Below, one piece after another: positions 32,698 to 41,030 of a stretch of DNA of 64,000 nucleotides. Made by a program: the position numbers and the translations under genes. The notes under the pieces are model-generated. The model saw only the letters and a list, made by a program, of their open reading frames with translations. It searched no databases and was not told the DNA's origin. The stretch comes from Streptomyces massasporeus (GTDB lineage: Bacteria; Actinomycetota; Actinomycetes; Streptomycetales; Streptomycetaceae). The stretch is from positions 1-64,000 of the forward strand of contig NZ_BMSE01000010.1 in NCBI RefSeq assembly GCF_014648995.1. The letters run 5' to 3'. Every line of letters begins with the position of its first letter. Position 1 is the stretch's first letter.

Positions 32698-33636
32698 ATG
32701 CGAGCAGTCGTACAAAATGACAAAAGCCGGGCATCGGGGCGGAGGTCCGCCGGCGTGCGGATCGGCCTCACCGTGCTCGTCCTCGCCGCCATCGCCTCCG
32801 GCTGCGCGCAGGACGGCGGCAGCGACCAGGTCACCCCGGCGGGTGGCCAGCAGCCCCTCGACGCGCCCCCCGCCCGCGCGCTCGACTCCTATGCCACCAA
32901 GCTGCGCGCCGCGCACGCCGCCCGGGTCGCCGCCGCGCACCGCTGGGGCCTGCGCAAGGTCCCGCGGGCCGCCCCGCCGGCCCCCGCGCAGAAGCCGAGG
33001 ATCAGGACCCGCAAGGGCTTCGAGGTGGGCGGCCACCGGGAGCTGAACCTGCCGCCCGTCTTCACCAGGGTCCCCACCCGGGACAAGGTCGTCTTCCTCA
33101 CCATCGACGACGGCGCCGAGAAGGACCCGGCGTTCCTGCGGATGATGAGCGACCTGGACGTCCCGTACACCGCCTTCCTCAGCGGCTACCTGGTCAAGGA
33201 CGACACCCGCTACTTCCGGAAGATGCAGTCCAGGGGTGTGGTCCTGAACAACCACACCCTCCACCACCCCAATCTGCGGGGCATGTCCTACCGGGCGCAG
33301 AAGCGCGAGATCTGCGGCATGCAGCGCTATCTGGAGCGGCGGTTCGGTGAGCGCCCCACCCTCTTCCGCCCGCCCTACGGCAGTTACGACCGGGCGACCC
33401 TGCGCGCCGCCAAGACCTGCGGCATCGCGTACGCGCCCCTGTGGAACGCGGAGGTCTTCGCCGACCACTGGGAGTACCGCGAGGGGGACCGCAAGCTGCG
33501 CCGGGGCGACATCGTCCTCACGCACTTCCGGGGCCGCGACCAGTGGAAGGGCACGATGGCCGACATGATCCGCCGCTTCCTGAACAAGGTGACGGCCCAG
33601 GGGTACGCGGTCGGGCGGCTGGAGGACTACCTGTGA
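32698..33636 (+). CDS. Lipoprotein polysaccharide deacetylase 1
   Basis: 312 residues from the ATG at 32698. Lipobox LAAIASGC near residue 35, then a charged linker and a NodB domain (about 135-312): VVFLTIDDGAE (metal-binding Asp pair), NNHTLHHPNLRG (H-x3-H) and the substrate-groove motif FRPPYGSYDR. It is probably a surface deacetylase for a wall polysaccharide or chitin-like substrate. The stop overlaps the next gene's GTG. Confidence 0.9.
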   Translation: MRAVVQNDKSRASGRRSAGVRIGLTVLVLAAIASGCAQDGGSDQVTPAGGQQPLDAPPARALDSYATKLRAAHAARVAAAHRWGLRKVPRAAPPAPAQKPRIRTRKGFEVGGHRELNLPPVFTRVPTRDKVVFLTIDDGAEKDPAFLRMMSDLDVPYTAFLSGYLVKDDTRYFRKMQSRGVVLNNHTLHHPNLRGMSYRAQKREICGMQRYLERRFGERPTLFRPPYGSYDRATLRAAKTCGIAYAPLWNAEVFADHWEYREGDRKLRRGDIVLTHFRGRDQWKGTMADMIRRFLNKVTAQGYAVGRLEDYL

Positions 33637-34361
33637 GGCGGCCGGCCGCCGCCCTGCTGTGCGCGGTCCTGCTGGCCGGCTGCGCCGGGGGCGCGGGGGA
33701 GCGGCCGGGCACCGCCGACGGCCGGGCGCAGGACCCGCCCCGCGCGGAGGGCGACACCCGCCGGCTGCCGCCCGTCGTGGACCACGTCCCCACCCGCGAA
33801 CCCGTCGTCTTCCTCACCTACGACGACGGCGCCGAGCGCGACCCCCGCTTCGTCGGCCTCGTCCGTGAACGGCGCCTCCCCGTCAGCATGTTCCTCACGG
33901 ACAGCGTCGTGGGCCCCGGCTACGGCCACTTCGCCCGGCTGCGCGCGGTCGGCGCGTCCATCCAGAACCACACCCTCGACCATCCCGCCCTGCGCGGCCT
34001 GCCCTACGCCGGCCAGCGCGCCGAGATCTGCGGCCAGCAGCACAAACTCCGCTCCCGCTTCGGCATCAGCCCCCGCCTCTTCCGCCCGCCCTACGGCACC
34101 TACGACCGGACGACCCTGCGCGCGGCGGCCGACTGCGGCATCACGGCGGTCGTGCTGTGGCGCGCGTCCCTGAACGCCGACGGCGAACTGACCTACACCC
34201 GGGGCGAGCCGGGCCTGCGGCCAGGCGACATCGTCTCGGTGCCGGCGGGCGAGACGATGTCGCCGAGCCTGACGGAACGGACCGTGCGGCTGCTGCGCGA
34301 GATCAGGCGGAAGGGGCTTCGGGTGGGGCGGCTGGAGGACCATCTGGAGGACCACCGGTAG
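33633..34361 (+). CDS. Lipoprotein polysaccharide deacetylase 2
   Basis: 242 residues, GTG start overlapping gene 1. Lipobox LLCAVLLAGC by residue 17, a short linker, then a NodB domain with VVFLTYDDGAERDPRF, NHTLDHPALRG and LFRPPYGTYDR. The domains of the two proteins align along their whole length (for example both have VPTR-x-VVFLT and EICG), so they are tandem duplicates. The linker is shorter here, and W-x-x-SLNADGELTY replaces the equivalent late segment. Confidence 0.9.
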   Translation: MRRPAAALLCAVLLAGCAGGAGERPGTADGRAQDPPRAEGDTRRLPPVVDHVPTREPVVFLTYDDGAERDPRFVGLVRERRLPVSMFLTDSVVGPGYGHFARLRAVGASIQNHTLDHPALRGLPYAGQRAEICGQQHKLRSRFGISPRLFRPPYGTYDRTTLRAAADCGITAVVLWRASLNADGELTYTRGEPGLRPGDIVSVPAGETMSPSLTERTVRLLREIRRKGLRVGRLEDHLEDHR

Positions 34362-34501
34362 GGCCACCCGACGGACCTCCTGGCGGACCACTGGCAGGGC
34401 CACCTGACGGACCTCCCGGCGACCACTGACAGGGCCACCTGGCGGGCCTCCCGGCGACCACTGACAGGGCCACCTGGCGGACCTCCTGACGGACCGGCCG
34501 G
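34361..34501. repeat. Four tandem 35-base repeats
   Basis: Units begin with GGGCCACC at 34361, 34397, 34432 and 34467 (lengths 36, 35, 35 and 35). Each contains GACGGACCTCC or GGCGGACCTCC and most end in ACCACTGACA. They start at the stop codon of deacetylase 2 and stop just before the groES regulatory region. Each unit contains nested GGCC/GGCGG short motifs but no clear hairpin. Confidence 0.8.
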
Positions 34502-34532
34502 AGAGAACACCCGGCCGACGCGCCGTCGGCAA

Positions 34533-34559
34533 TTAGCAGTCCGCTTGACCGAGTGCTAA
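34533..34559. promoter_or_regulatory. CIRCE element 1 (HrcA operator) of groESL
   Basis: TTAGCAGTC-N9-GAGTGCTAA, a near-perfect match to the CIRCE consensus TTAGCACTC-N9-GAGTGCTAA (one mismatch). The spacer contains TTGACC, which with TAGTCT 18 bases downstream forms a plausible promoter, so HrcA binding would block RNA polymerase directly. Confidence 0.9.
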
Positions 34560-34574
34560 TCGCAGTCATAGTCT
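34545..34574 (+). promoter_or_regulatory. Probable groES promoter
   Basis: TTGACC, 18-base spacer, TAGTCT. The -35 lies inside the first CIRCE element and the second CIRCE follows immediately downstream. Confidence 0.55.
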
Positions 34575-34579
34575 CGGCT

Positions 34580-34606
34580 CTGGCACTCCCCTTAGGAGAG
34601 TGCCAA
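34580..34606. promoter_or_regulatory. CIRCE element 2
   Basis: CTGGCACTC-N9-GAGTGCCAA, a second HrcA-type inverted repeat 20 bases after the first. It matches the consensus less well at the outer bases but has a stronger internal palindrome. It would lie in the 5' untranslated leader. Confidence 0.85.
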
Positions 34607-34705
34607 CACAGCGACGGGCAGGTCCGGCACCCGCGACGACGGATCCACCTGGTCGCCACCTCAGACAGTTAACCCCGTGAGATCTCCGAAGGGGGAGGTC
34701 GGATC

Positions 34706-35014
34706 GTGACGACCACCAGCTCCAAGGTTGCCATCAAGCCGCTCGAGGACCGCATTGTGGTCCAGCCGCTCGACGCCGAGCAGACCACCGCCTCTGGCCT
34801 GGTCATCCCGGACACCGCCAAGGAGAAGCCCCAGGAGGGCGTCGTCCTGGCCGTGGGCCCGGGCCGCTTCGAGGACGGCAACCGTCTTCCGCTCGACGTC
34901 TCCGTCGGCGACGTCGTGCTCTACAGCAAGTACGGCGGCACCGAGGTGAAGTACAACGGCGAGGAGTACCTCGTCCTCTCGGCCCGCGACGTGCTCGCGA
35001 TCGTCGAGAAGTAA
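34706..35014 (+). CDS. groES: Co-chaperonin GroES
   Basis: 102 residues, GTG start. The complete GroES fold: VAIKPLEDRIVVQPLDAEQT, the mobile loop TTASGLVIPDTAKEKPQEG that contacts GroEL, and C-terminal VLSARDVLAIVEK. First gene of the heat-inducible groES-groEL1 operon under HrcA/CIRCE control. Confidence 0.97.
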   Translation: MTTTSSKVAIKPLEDRIVVQPLDAEQTTASGLVIPDTAKEKPQEGVVLAVGPGRFEDGNRLPLDVSVGDVVLYSKYGGTEVKYNGEEYLVLSARDVLAIVEK

Positions 35015-35135
35015 TTCACCCGGCATCACCAGCATTGCAGTGGACTGCGCCCCTGGCCCCCGCGACCTTATGAAGCCGGGCGTCGGGGGCGCGGTTCGTT
35101 TCACCCACGTTTTCCGAGAGGGCTGAACCGCTCCC

Positions 35136-36761
35136 ATGGCGAAGATCCTGAAGTTCGACGAGGACGCCCGTCGCGCCCTCGAGCGCGGCGTCAACAAGCT
35201 TGCCGACACGGTCAAGGTGACGATCGGCCCCAAGGGCCGCAACGTCGTCATCGACAAGAAGTTCGGCGCTCCCACCATCACCAACGACGGTGTGACCATC
35301 GCCCGCGAGGTCGAGGTCGAGGACCCGTACGAGAACCTCGGTGCCCAGCTGGTCAAGGAGGTGGCGACCAAGACCAACGACATCGCGGGTGACGGTACGA
35401 CCACCGCGACCGTGCTCGCCCAGGCGCTCGTGCGCGAGGGCCTGAAGAACGTCGCCGCCGGTGCCTCCCCGGCCGCCCTGAAGAAGGGCATCGACGCCGC
35501 CGTCGCCGCGGTCTCCGAGGAGCTCCTCGCGACCGCCCGGCCGATCGACGAGAAGTCCGACATCGCCGCCGTCGCCGGTCTGTCCGCCCAGGACACGCAG
35601 GTCGGCGAGCTCATCGCCGAGGCCATGGACAAGGTGGGCAAGGACGGTGTCATCACCGTCGAGGAGTCCAACACCTTCGGTCTGGAGCTGGACTTCACCG
35701 AGGGCATGGCCTTCGACAAGGGCTACCTGTCGCCGTACTTCGTGACGGACCAGGAGCGCATGGAAGCCGTCCTGGACGACCCGTACATCCTCATCACGCA
35801 GGGCAAGATCTCCGCCATCGCGGACCTCCTGCCGCTGCTGGAGAAGGTCATCCAGTCGAACGCCTCCAAGCCGCTGCTGATCATCGCCGAGGACGTCGAG
35901 GGCGAAGCCCTGTCGACCCTCGTCGTGAACAAGATCCGCGGCACGTTCAACGCCGTGGCCGTCAAGGCCCCCGGCTTCGGCGACCGCCGCAAGGCGATGC
36001 TGCAGGACCTGGCGATCCTCACCGGCGCCACGGTCGTCTCCGAGGAGGTCGGCCTCAAGCTCGACCAGGTCGGTCTTGACGTCCTCGGCTCCGCCCGCCG
36101 CGTCACCGTCACCAAGGACGACACCACGGTCGTCGACGGCGCCGGCAACAAGGACGACGTGCAGGGCCGCGTCGCCCAGATCAAGGCCGAGATCGAGTCC
36201 ACCGACTCCGACTGGGACCGCGAGAAGCTCCAGGAGCGCCTCGCGAAGCTGGCCGGCGGCGTGTGCGTCATCCGCGTCGGTGCCGCCACCGAGGTCGAGC
36301 TCAAGGAGCGCAAGCACCGTCTGGAGGACGCCATCTCCGCGACCCGCGCCGCGGTCGAGGAGGGCATCGTCTCCGGTGGTGGCTCCGCGCTCGTCCACGC
36401 CGTGAAGGTCCTCGAGGGCAACCTCGGCAAGACCGGCGACGAGGCCACGGGTGTCGCGGTCGTCCGCAAGGCCGCCGTCGAGCCGCTGCGCTGGATCGCC
36501 GAGAACGCCGGCCTGGAGGGCTACGTCATCACCTCCAAGGTCGCCGAGCTCGACAAGGGCCAGGGCTTCAACGCCGCCACCGGCGAGTACGGCGACCTGG
36601 TCAAGGCCGGCGTCATCGACCCGGTGAAGGTCACCCGCTCCGCCCTGGAGAACGCCGCCTCCATCGCCTCCCTCCTCCTCACGACCGAGACCCTGGTCGT
36701 CGAGAAGAAGGAAGAGGAAGAGCCGGCCGCCGCGGGCCACGGCCACGGCCACGCCCACTGA
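35136..36761 (+). CDS. groEL1: Chaperonin GroEL1
   Basis: 541 residues. It begins MAKILKFDEDARRALERGV; the ATPase motif GDGTTTATVLAQALV with its conserved Asp is intact, and all three domains are full length. The C-terminus is His-rich (AAAGHGHGHAH) in place of the Gly-Gly-Met tail, the hallmark of the operon-linked actinobacterial GroEL1; a GroEL2 copy usually lies elsewhere in the genome. It is 121 bases downstream of groES. Confidence 0.97.
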   Translation: MAKILKFDEDARRALERGVNKLADTVKVTIGPKGRNVVIDKKFGAPTITNDGVTIAREVEVEDPYENLGAQLVKEVATKTNDIAGDGTTTATVLAQALVREGLKNVAAGASPAALKKGIDAAVAAVSEELLATARPIDEKSDIAAVAGLSAQDTQVGELIAEAMDKVGKDGVITVEESNTFGLELDFTEGMAFDKGYLSPYFVTDQERMEAVLDDPYILITQGKISAIADLLPLLEKVIQSNASKPLLIIAEDVEGEALSTLVVNKIRGTFNAVAVKAPGFGDRRKAMLQDLAILTGATVVSEEVGLKLDQVGLDVLGSARRVTVTKDDTTVVDGAGNKDDVQGRVAQIKAEIESTDSDWDREKLQERLAKLAGGVCVIRVGAATEVELKERKHRLEDAISATRAAVEEGIVSGGGSALVHAVKVLEGNLGKTGDEATGVAVVRKAAVEPLRWIAENAGLEGYVITSKVAELDKGQGFNAATGEYGDLVKAGVIDPVKVTRSALENAASIASLLLTTETLVVEKKEEEEPAAAGHGHGHAH

Positions 36762-36785
36762 CGACCAAGGTCGCCAGAGCCTGAG

Positions 36786-36825
36786 TGAGGGCCCGGCACC
36801 CCGGAAACGGGGTGCCGGGCCCTCA
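36786..36825 (+). terminator. Terminator after groEL1
   Basis: An 18-base perfect stem (TGAGGGCCCGGCACCCCG and its complement) closed by GAAA. It is the longest perfect hairpin I found in the window. Confidence 0.9.
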
Positions 36826-36901
36826 CCGTTCCTCTCCACCGGTCAGGGAACCGAGGCGGCGGTCGTCGGCCTCCTAGACACCGGAACAGAAGGGGGGTGC
36901 G

Positions 36902-37951
36902 ATGAGCCAGGCGCTCTATCAGGAACGGTCCCGGAATCCGCTGGCGCGCACCGCGGAACTCACCGAGGACCGGCTGCGCAGGGGCGGCCGGACCACACCG
37001 CTGGAGGAGCTGAACCTCGGCGCCATGGCCGAGGCGTATCTGCGTGGCCACTGGCTCGGCGGCGGCGGTGCCGAACGCCCTCTCGCGTCGCTCGTGCAGG
37101 GCCCGGGCAGCGTCCCGGTCACCCGCGTCACCGGCACCACCACGCCCCTGAAGGTGCGCCGGACCGCCGACTTCGCCCGGGCGCTCGGCGAACTCGCCGT
37201 GCGCAGGTGCGGCGGGCCGGACCAGGTGGCCGCACTCGCCGCACGGGCCCGGGAGGAGGGCGTGCCGCTGTGGATCGCACGGCGGTACGCGCCGGGGCCC
37301 GCCGGGCCGGTCGCCGTCGCCGTGGACCGGCGCCTGGTCCGCGTGGACGTCTGGGGCCCGGGCGCTCCCGCCGTGCGCCTGCGGGCCCCCTACGGTTTCC
37401 GCGGCGACTCGACGGTTCCGGGCAGTGGCCTGGTCATGACCGTCGGAGACGTCGGCGCCCGGCTGATCCTGCAGAAGAAGTTCCGCAAGTCCAAGAGCAG
37501 CGTGGAGATACGCCTGCCCGACCGGCGCTGGACCCTGCGCCGTGAGACCGCGGAGAGCTCGTGGCTGCTGCGCGACGGCCGGGGGGTCGCGCTGCTGACC
37601 CGCCCCGGGCGGCGGCCCGGCCCGCAGCCCGGCTCGGTACTGCTGCCGCTGGCCGACGTGCGCCACGAGAGCCCCGATCCGCTGGACGCCGTCATGGCAC
37701 ACGCGGTCGCCGTCTCCTTCGGCCTCGGCGACACGACGGGCCTGGCCAGGTTCCGTGCCGTGAGGTCCGGCCGGACCACGGACGGCGACACCTGGGACCA
37801 CCCCTGGTTCAGCAACCTCGGCAGGGGCCGCGACGACAACGAACCCGGCGGTGGCGACGGCTGGGGCAGTGACGGCGGAGACGGTGGAGACGGGGGCGGG
37901 GGTGGCGACGGCGGCGGTGGGGACGGAGGGGGCGGTGGCGGAGGCGACTAG
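36902..37951 (+). CDS. Hypothetical protein with Gly/Asp tail
   Basis: 349 residues. Soluble and Arg-rich, with no signal peptide. The body (about 1-300) has no motif I recognise; WLGGGGAERP and the DSTVPGSGLVMTVGDVGARLIL stretch are its clearest features. The last 40 residues are almost only Gly and Asp, like acidic calcium-binding or phase-forming tails. It is convergent with the ATP-binding protein gene below, and the low-complexity ends of the two genes meet. Confidence 0.75.
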   Translation: MSQALYQERSRNPLARTAELTEDRLRRGGRTTPLEELNLGAMAEAYLRGHWLGGGGAERPLASLVQGPGSVPVTRVTGTTTPLKVRRTADFARALGELAVRRCGGPDQVAALAARAREEGVPLWIARRYAPGPAGPVAVAVDRRLVRVDVWGPGAPAVRLRAPYGFRGDSTVPGSGLVMTVGDVGARLILQKKFRKSKSSVEIRLPDRRWTLRRETAESSWLLRDGRGVALLTRPGRRPGPQPGSVLLPLADVRHESPDPLDAVMAHAVAVSFGLGDTTGLARFRAVRSGRTTDGDTWDHPWFSNLGRGRDDNEPGGGDGWGSDGGDGGDGGGGGDGGGGDGGGGGGGD

Positions 37952-38001
37952 CCGGCCGGCGGCCCTGCCCCTTCCGCGTCCTGAGACCTTCGCCCGGCGG
38001 C

Positions 38002-38443
38002 TCACCAGGACTTGCTGCGGGGGCGCCTGGGCGTGGGGCCGTTCCCCACTCCCGGCCAGGGCGGTGAGGAGGAGGAGCCCCCGCCCGCCGTCCCCCCCCC
38101 CGCTTCCTGCGTCCCGTGTCTCGGGCAGCCTCTCGCCCCGTGCGTCGCTGACCTCGATGCGTACCTGCCCGCCGTCCTCCCTGCTGAGCCGCAGCTCGGC
38201 GTCCCGGCCGGGGACCCGGCCGTGGGTCACCGCGTTGGCGGCCAGTTCCGCCACGATCAGCTCAACGGAGTCGTGCACCGGGGTGCCGTACCGCCGCCCC
38301 CAGGCGTCCATCTGGCAGGACGCGAGCCCGCGGGCGAGCCGGGCGCCGCGCGGGGACGGGGTGAAGCGGAACGAGAACACGGTCTGATCGGCGAGCGGAA
38401 GCGGCAGCGCGGAGCGCCGCTCCGTGCGGGGGGAAGTGGTCAT
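38002..38443 (-). pseudogene. Anti-sigma-like HATPase, frame disturbed at 3' end
   Basis: Starts MTTSPRTERRSALPLPLADQ at 38443. The N-terminal about 130 residues are a typical small Streptomyces histidine-kinase-like ATPase: VHDSVELIVAELAANAVTHG (N box), SDARGERLPE (G1-type), GRGLLLLTALA (G2-type). After that the expected end is lost: this frame runs on for over 1.4 kb antisense to the neighbouring gene, while the third frame stops at 38002. A one-base deletion just after LTALA, or an error in the nearby run of ten C, fits best. The left boundary given is that alternative stop. Confidence 0.55.
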
Positions 38444-38551
38444 GCGCCGAAGATCCCGTGCCTGTACCCCTGCTCACCAGGTACGACGCCCCCACGCGGT
38501 GGTCTGTCGGGGCGGAGGGCGACGTTGTCGGGCCTGTCGGGGCGTGGCCGC

Positions 38552-39334
38552 TCACGAGGGCAGCCTGTGCACCCCGTTGTCGTCCGTCACCTCGTACACG
38601 TCGATCCGCAGCAGCTCGCGGACATGCGCCGGCACCCGCTCGACGGCCTTGACGGACAAGGACGGCACGACGAGTGCGTACCGTATCCGCGCGTCCTGGC
38701 TGGTCATGCGGCGCAGCAGCTGCCCGTGGGCGATGTCCGTGTCGACGCCCTTCTCCTTGGTGCGGCCCTTGGCCTCGCAGATCAGCCGCTCCTCGCCGCG
38801 CACGGCTTCGAGGTCGGTCCGGCGATCCGTGGGCTCGACGGGTGTCCACCCCTCGCCGAGCAGCCAGGCGCGGAAGGCGTCGGTGACCCGGTTCTCGTCG
38901 CTGTCCCGGGCCAGGATCTTCCGCAGCGCCGCCAGGTCTGCCTCGCGGTTGCGACGCAGCCGCCCGCGCCCGTCCGCGTCGAGGTCGGCCGGGCGGACCA
39001 CGACCAGCCGCAGCCCGTGGGCGGGGATCCCGGTGTCGCGGCGGGCGTCGTACAGGGCCCGCTGCTCGCCCCGGTGCACACCGCTCACCGTGAGCCGGTC
39101 CGGCTTGTCGAAGTGGGGCACCGGCTGGTCGTGCTGGAGCTCCCGGTACTCGACCACCAGCCGGTGGCCGGGCCAGTACGCGTCGTGCTGCTCGGGGATC
39201 GTGGGGAAGGACTCGTGCCCTTCCACGACTTCCCCCTCTACGACCTCCCCGTCCATGACCTCCTCGTCGACGACCCGGTGCGCCGGCTTCGTCAGCTCCA
39301 GGCTGGAGAGGTGCTTCTTCAGCCTCTTGGCCAT
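38552..39334 (-). CDS. Nuclease-like protein, PD-(D/E)XK type
   Basis: 260 residues from the ATG at 39334. The C-terminal half contains RRTDLEAVRGEERLICEAKG (near 165-185), a D-x(12)-E-x-K pattern like Mrr and other PD-(D/E)XK nucleases, next to HGQLLRRM, which has a conserved-looking Q. The middle part (HDAYWPGHRLVVEYRELQHD, then LTVSGVHRGEQRALYDARRD) looks like a second, divergent nuclease-type core. The role could be in DNA repair or defence; the neighbourhood is accessory. No methyltransferase partner is adjacent. Confidence 0.65.
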   Translation of the reverse strand: MAKRLKKHLSSLELTKPAHRVVDEEVMDGEVVEGEVVEGHESFPTIPEQHDAYWPGHRLVVEYRELQHDQPVPHFDKPDRLTVSGVHRGEQRALYDARRDTGIPAHGLRLVVVRPADLDADGRGRLRRNREADLAALRKILARDSDENRVTDAFRAWLLGEGWTPVEPTDRRTDLEAVRGEERLICEAKGRTKEKGVDTDIAHGQLLRRMTSQDARIRYALVVPSLSVKAVERVPAHVRELLRIDVYEVTDDNGVHRLPS

Positions 39335-39510
39335 GGGCAGGTAGCTTGGCGACCTGTTTCGACATCATCCCCGCGACCTTCCCCACGGCGGCGTTCGCCG
39401 ACTGGGTGCCGAACATGACGCCGAAGAAGAGCGTGAGCACTCCCTTGGTCGCGTCGTCGAGGTCGTCGGTGTCGTCGGAGAACAGATCGGGCCAGCTGTG
39501 CAGCCGACGG
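39335..39510 (-). pseudogene. Fragment of a broken gene upstream of the nuclease
   Basis: A frame with good codon bias reads LFSDDTDDLDDATKGVLTLF then FGVMFGTQSANAAVGKVAGM, but has no start with a ribosome site and no proper stop before entering the next gene out of frame. A run of seven C (near 39510) sits where a frame change would join it to an upstream segment (ARNEDGPP). It is probably the remains of a gene that once preceded the nuclease. Confidence 0.35.
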
Positions 39511-39793
39511 GGGGGCCGTCTTCGTTCCGTGCCCGGCTGGCACGCGGAAGACGTGATGTCGGGGCGACGCTACCGCACGCAACGTGCGCGTGCGGACGCG
39601 TTGAGTGAAGAAGGCTCACGTGGAGAACGCGCGCAGCCGCGTGACTGCGCCCCCACGGTGTTCGATCCCGGCAAGATCAGTTCGGCGCGGGCCGTGGCCC
39701 GGAAGGTCCCGCATCGGGCTGCTGAAACAGCAGCGGGAGAAGGGGACATCTGGTTCGCTGGGCTGGCTGCACAAGGAGCGAAGGAGGCTTCTC

Positions 39794-40885
39794 GTGGGAA
39801 CGGATGAAGGCGGTTTCCTGGAGTCGGAACCGACTCGTGGTGGCCGCGGTGCCGCTGCGCTGCCGGAGGGGGAGGGGCTGGCGGACAACGTGTTCGACGT
39901 CGATGTCGCTTGGGAGGCAGCTACCCGGTCCCGCGAGCGGGACGACGCTTCCGGTGAAGCGCAGGCCCTGACCGTGCTGGGCCAGGCTCTCGACGAGGCC
40001 GGCCGTTCCGATGAAGCCGATTACCTCCACAGGCGGGCCCATGACGTCGCCCCCGACGCAACAGTCCGGCTGATCCAGGCGGAGCTTCTCATGCAGCGCG
40101 GCTTCGAGTTGAAGAGGTACGGGGGCGATCCGGACACCGCCTGGGGCGAATGGTTCGGGAAGGAAGAACGAGAGGCCGAGATCGTGAGGCGGCGCGAAAA
40201 GGCGCTCTCCGACGCCCAGAGCGCGTTCCGCCAGGCGGGGAGGATCTTCCGCACGGTCGGCTTGCGGGAACGCGGTGATGACGCTGCTCGCCGGGCCCAT
40301 GAGCTCATGCCCTCCCGGTTCAGGCACTTCTCCTGGTACCTACAGGTACTCCAGCCCTATACGGAAGAGGTTGATGTGAACGGTGACTCCGGCAACGCGG
40401 CACCCACGGCGCCCGATCCGGCGGAGCCGCCGACCCCGGTGCCGCCCCAGGCTCCTCCGGTACCCCGTTCGAGGCTCCCGGAGGAGCGTGCGGACGGCGG
40501 TACGGAGTACCCGGGCGGTGCGCACGCAGCGCCCGGGTCGCTCTTCGAGGAGATCCTCGTCGGGTTTCTCGCCGTCAAGTTCCTCGGACCATTCCTCGAA
40601 GCCTTCGCCGGCAAGATCGGGGAGCAATTCGGAGAGTCCGCCGTCCGCGCACTCGGCCGCATCAGAGTGACACGCAAGCACGACACGGACTCCAGGAACC
40701 TGGAGATCGACGATTCGGACACCGGAATCCCGACGGTCCTGGTCCTGCCGGAGGACTTCACCGAGGAGGCCCAACTCGCCCTGATCGACCTTGACGTCAC
40801 CGCCGGGGAAGTGCGCGGAACCACCCTGCGCTGGAACCCGGACACGGCGGCCTGGGAGCCGGTGGAGGACGATCAGGACTCCTGA
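39794..40885 (+). CDS. TPR-like hypothetical protein
   Basis: 363 residues from the GTG at 39794, six bases after AAGGAGG. Residues about 35-190 are helical and repeat-like (EAQALTVLGQALDEAGRSDE, ADYLHRRAHDVAPD, AFRQAGRIFRTVGLRERGDD), suggesting TPR units. A Pro-rich linker (about 200-245) precedes a hydrophobic helix (SLFEEILVGFLAVKFLGPFL) and an alpha/beta end domain. This resembles in outline the sensor or effector-associated proteins of actinobacterial conflict systems, but no named domain is secure. Confidence 0.7.
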   Translation: MGTDEGGFLESEPTRGGRGAAALPEGEGLADNVFDVDVAWEAATRSRERDDASGEAQALTVLGQALDEAGRSDEADYLHRRAHDVAPDATVRLIQAELLMQRGFELKRYGGDPDTAWGEWFGKEEREAEIVRRREKALSDAQSAFRQAGRIFRTVGLRERGDDAARRAHELMPSRFRHFSWYLQVLQPYTEEVDVNGDSGNAAPTAPDPAEPPTPVPPQAPPVPRSRLPEERADGGTEYPGGAHAAPGSLFEEILVGFLAVKFLGPFLEAFAGKIGEQFGESAVRALGRIRVTRKHDTDSRNLEIDDSDTGIPTVLVLPEDFTEEAQLALIDLDVTAGEVRGTTLRWNPDTAAWEPVEDDQDS

Positions 40886-41030
40886 GACTCCGCGGCCCGT
40901 GACCCCACGCACCGGCTTCTGCGGGAGGCGTTCACCCGTACGACGCAACCCGGCCCGAACCCGGTGTGGTGCGCGTTGCCCGTCCTACGGTGCGAACACG
41001 GTCGTCGGATGTGCTGAGGGGACGAGCGCG

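Noticed and set aside
33627..34532. Minus-strand 301-codon frame over deacetylase 2 and the 35-base repeats
   Set aside because: Repetitive PVV/WPCQW text comes from the DNA repeat; the plus-strand gene has lipobox and NodB motifs.
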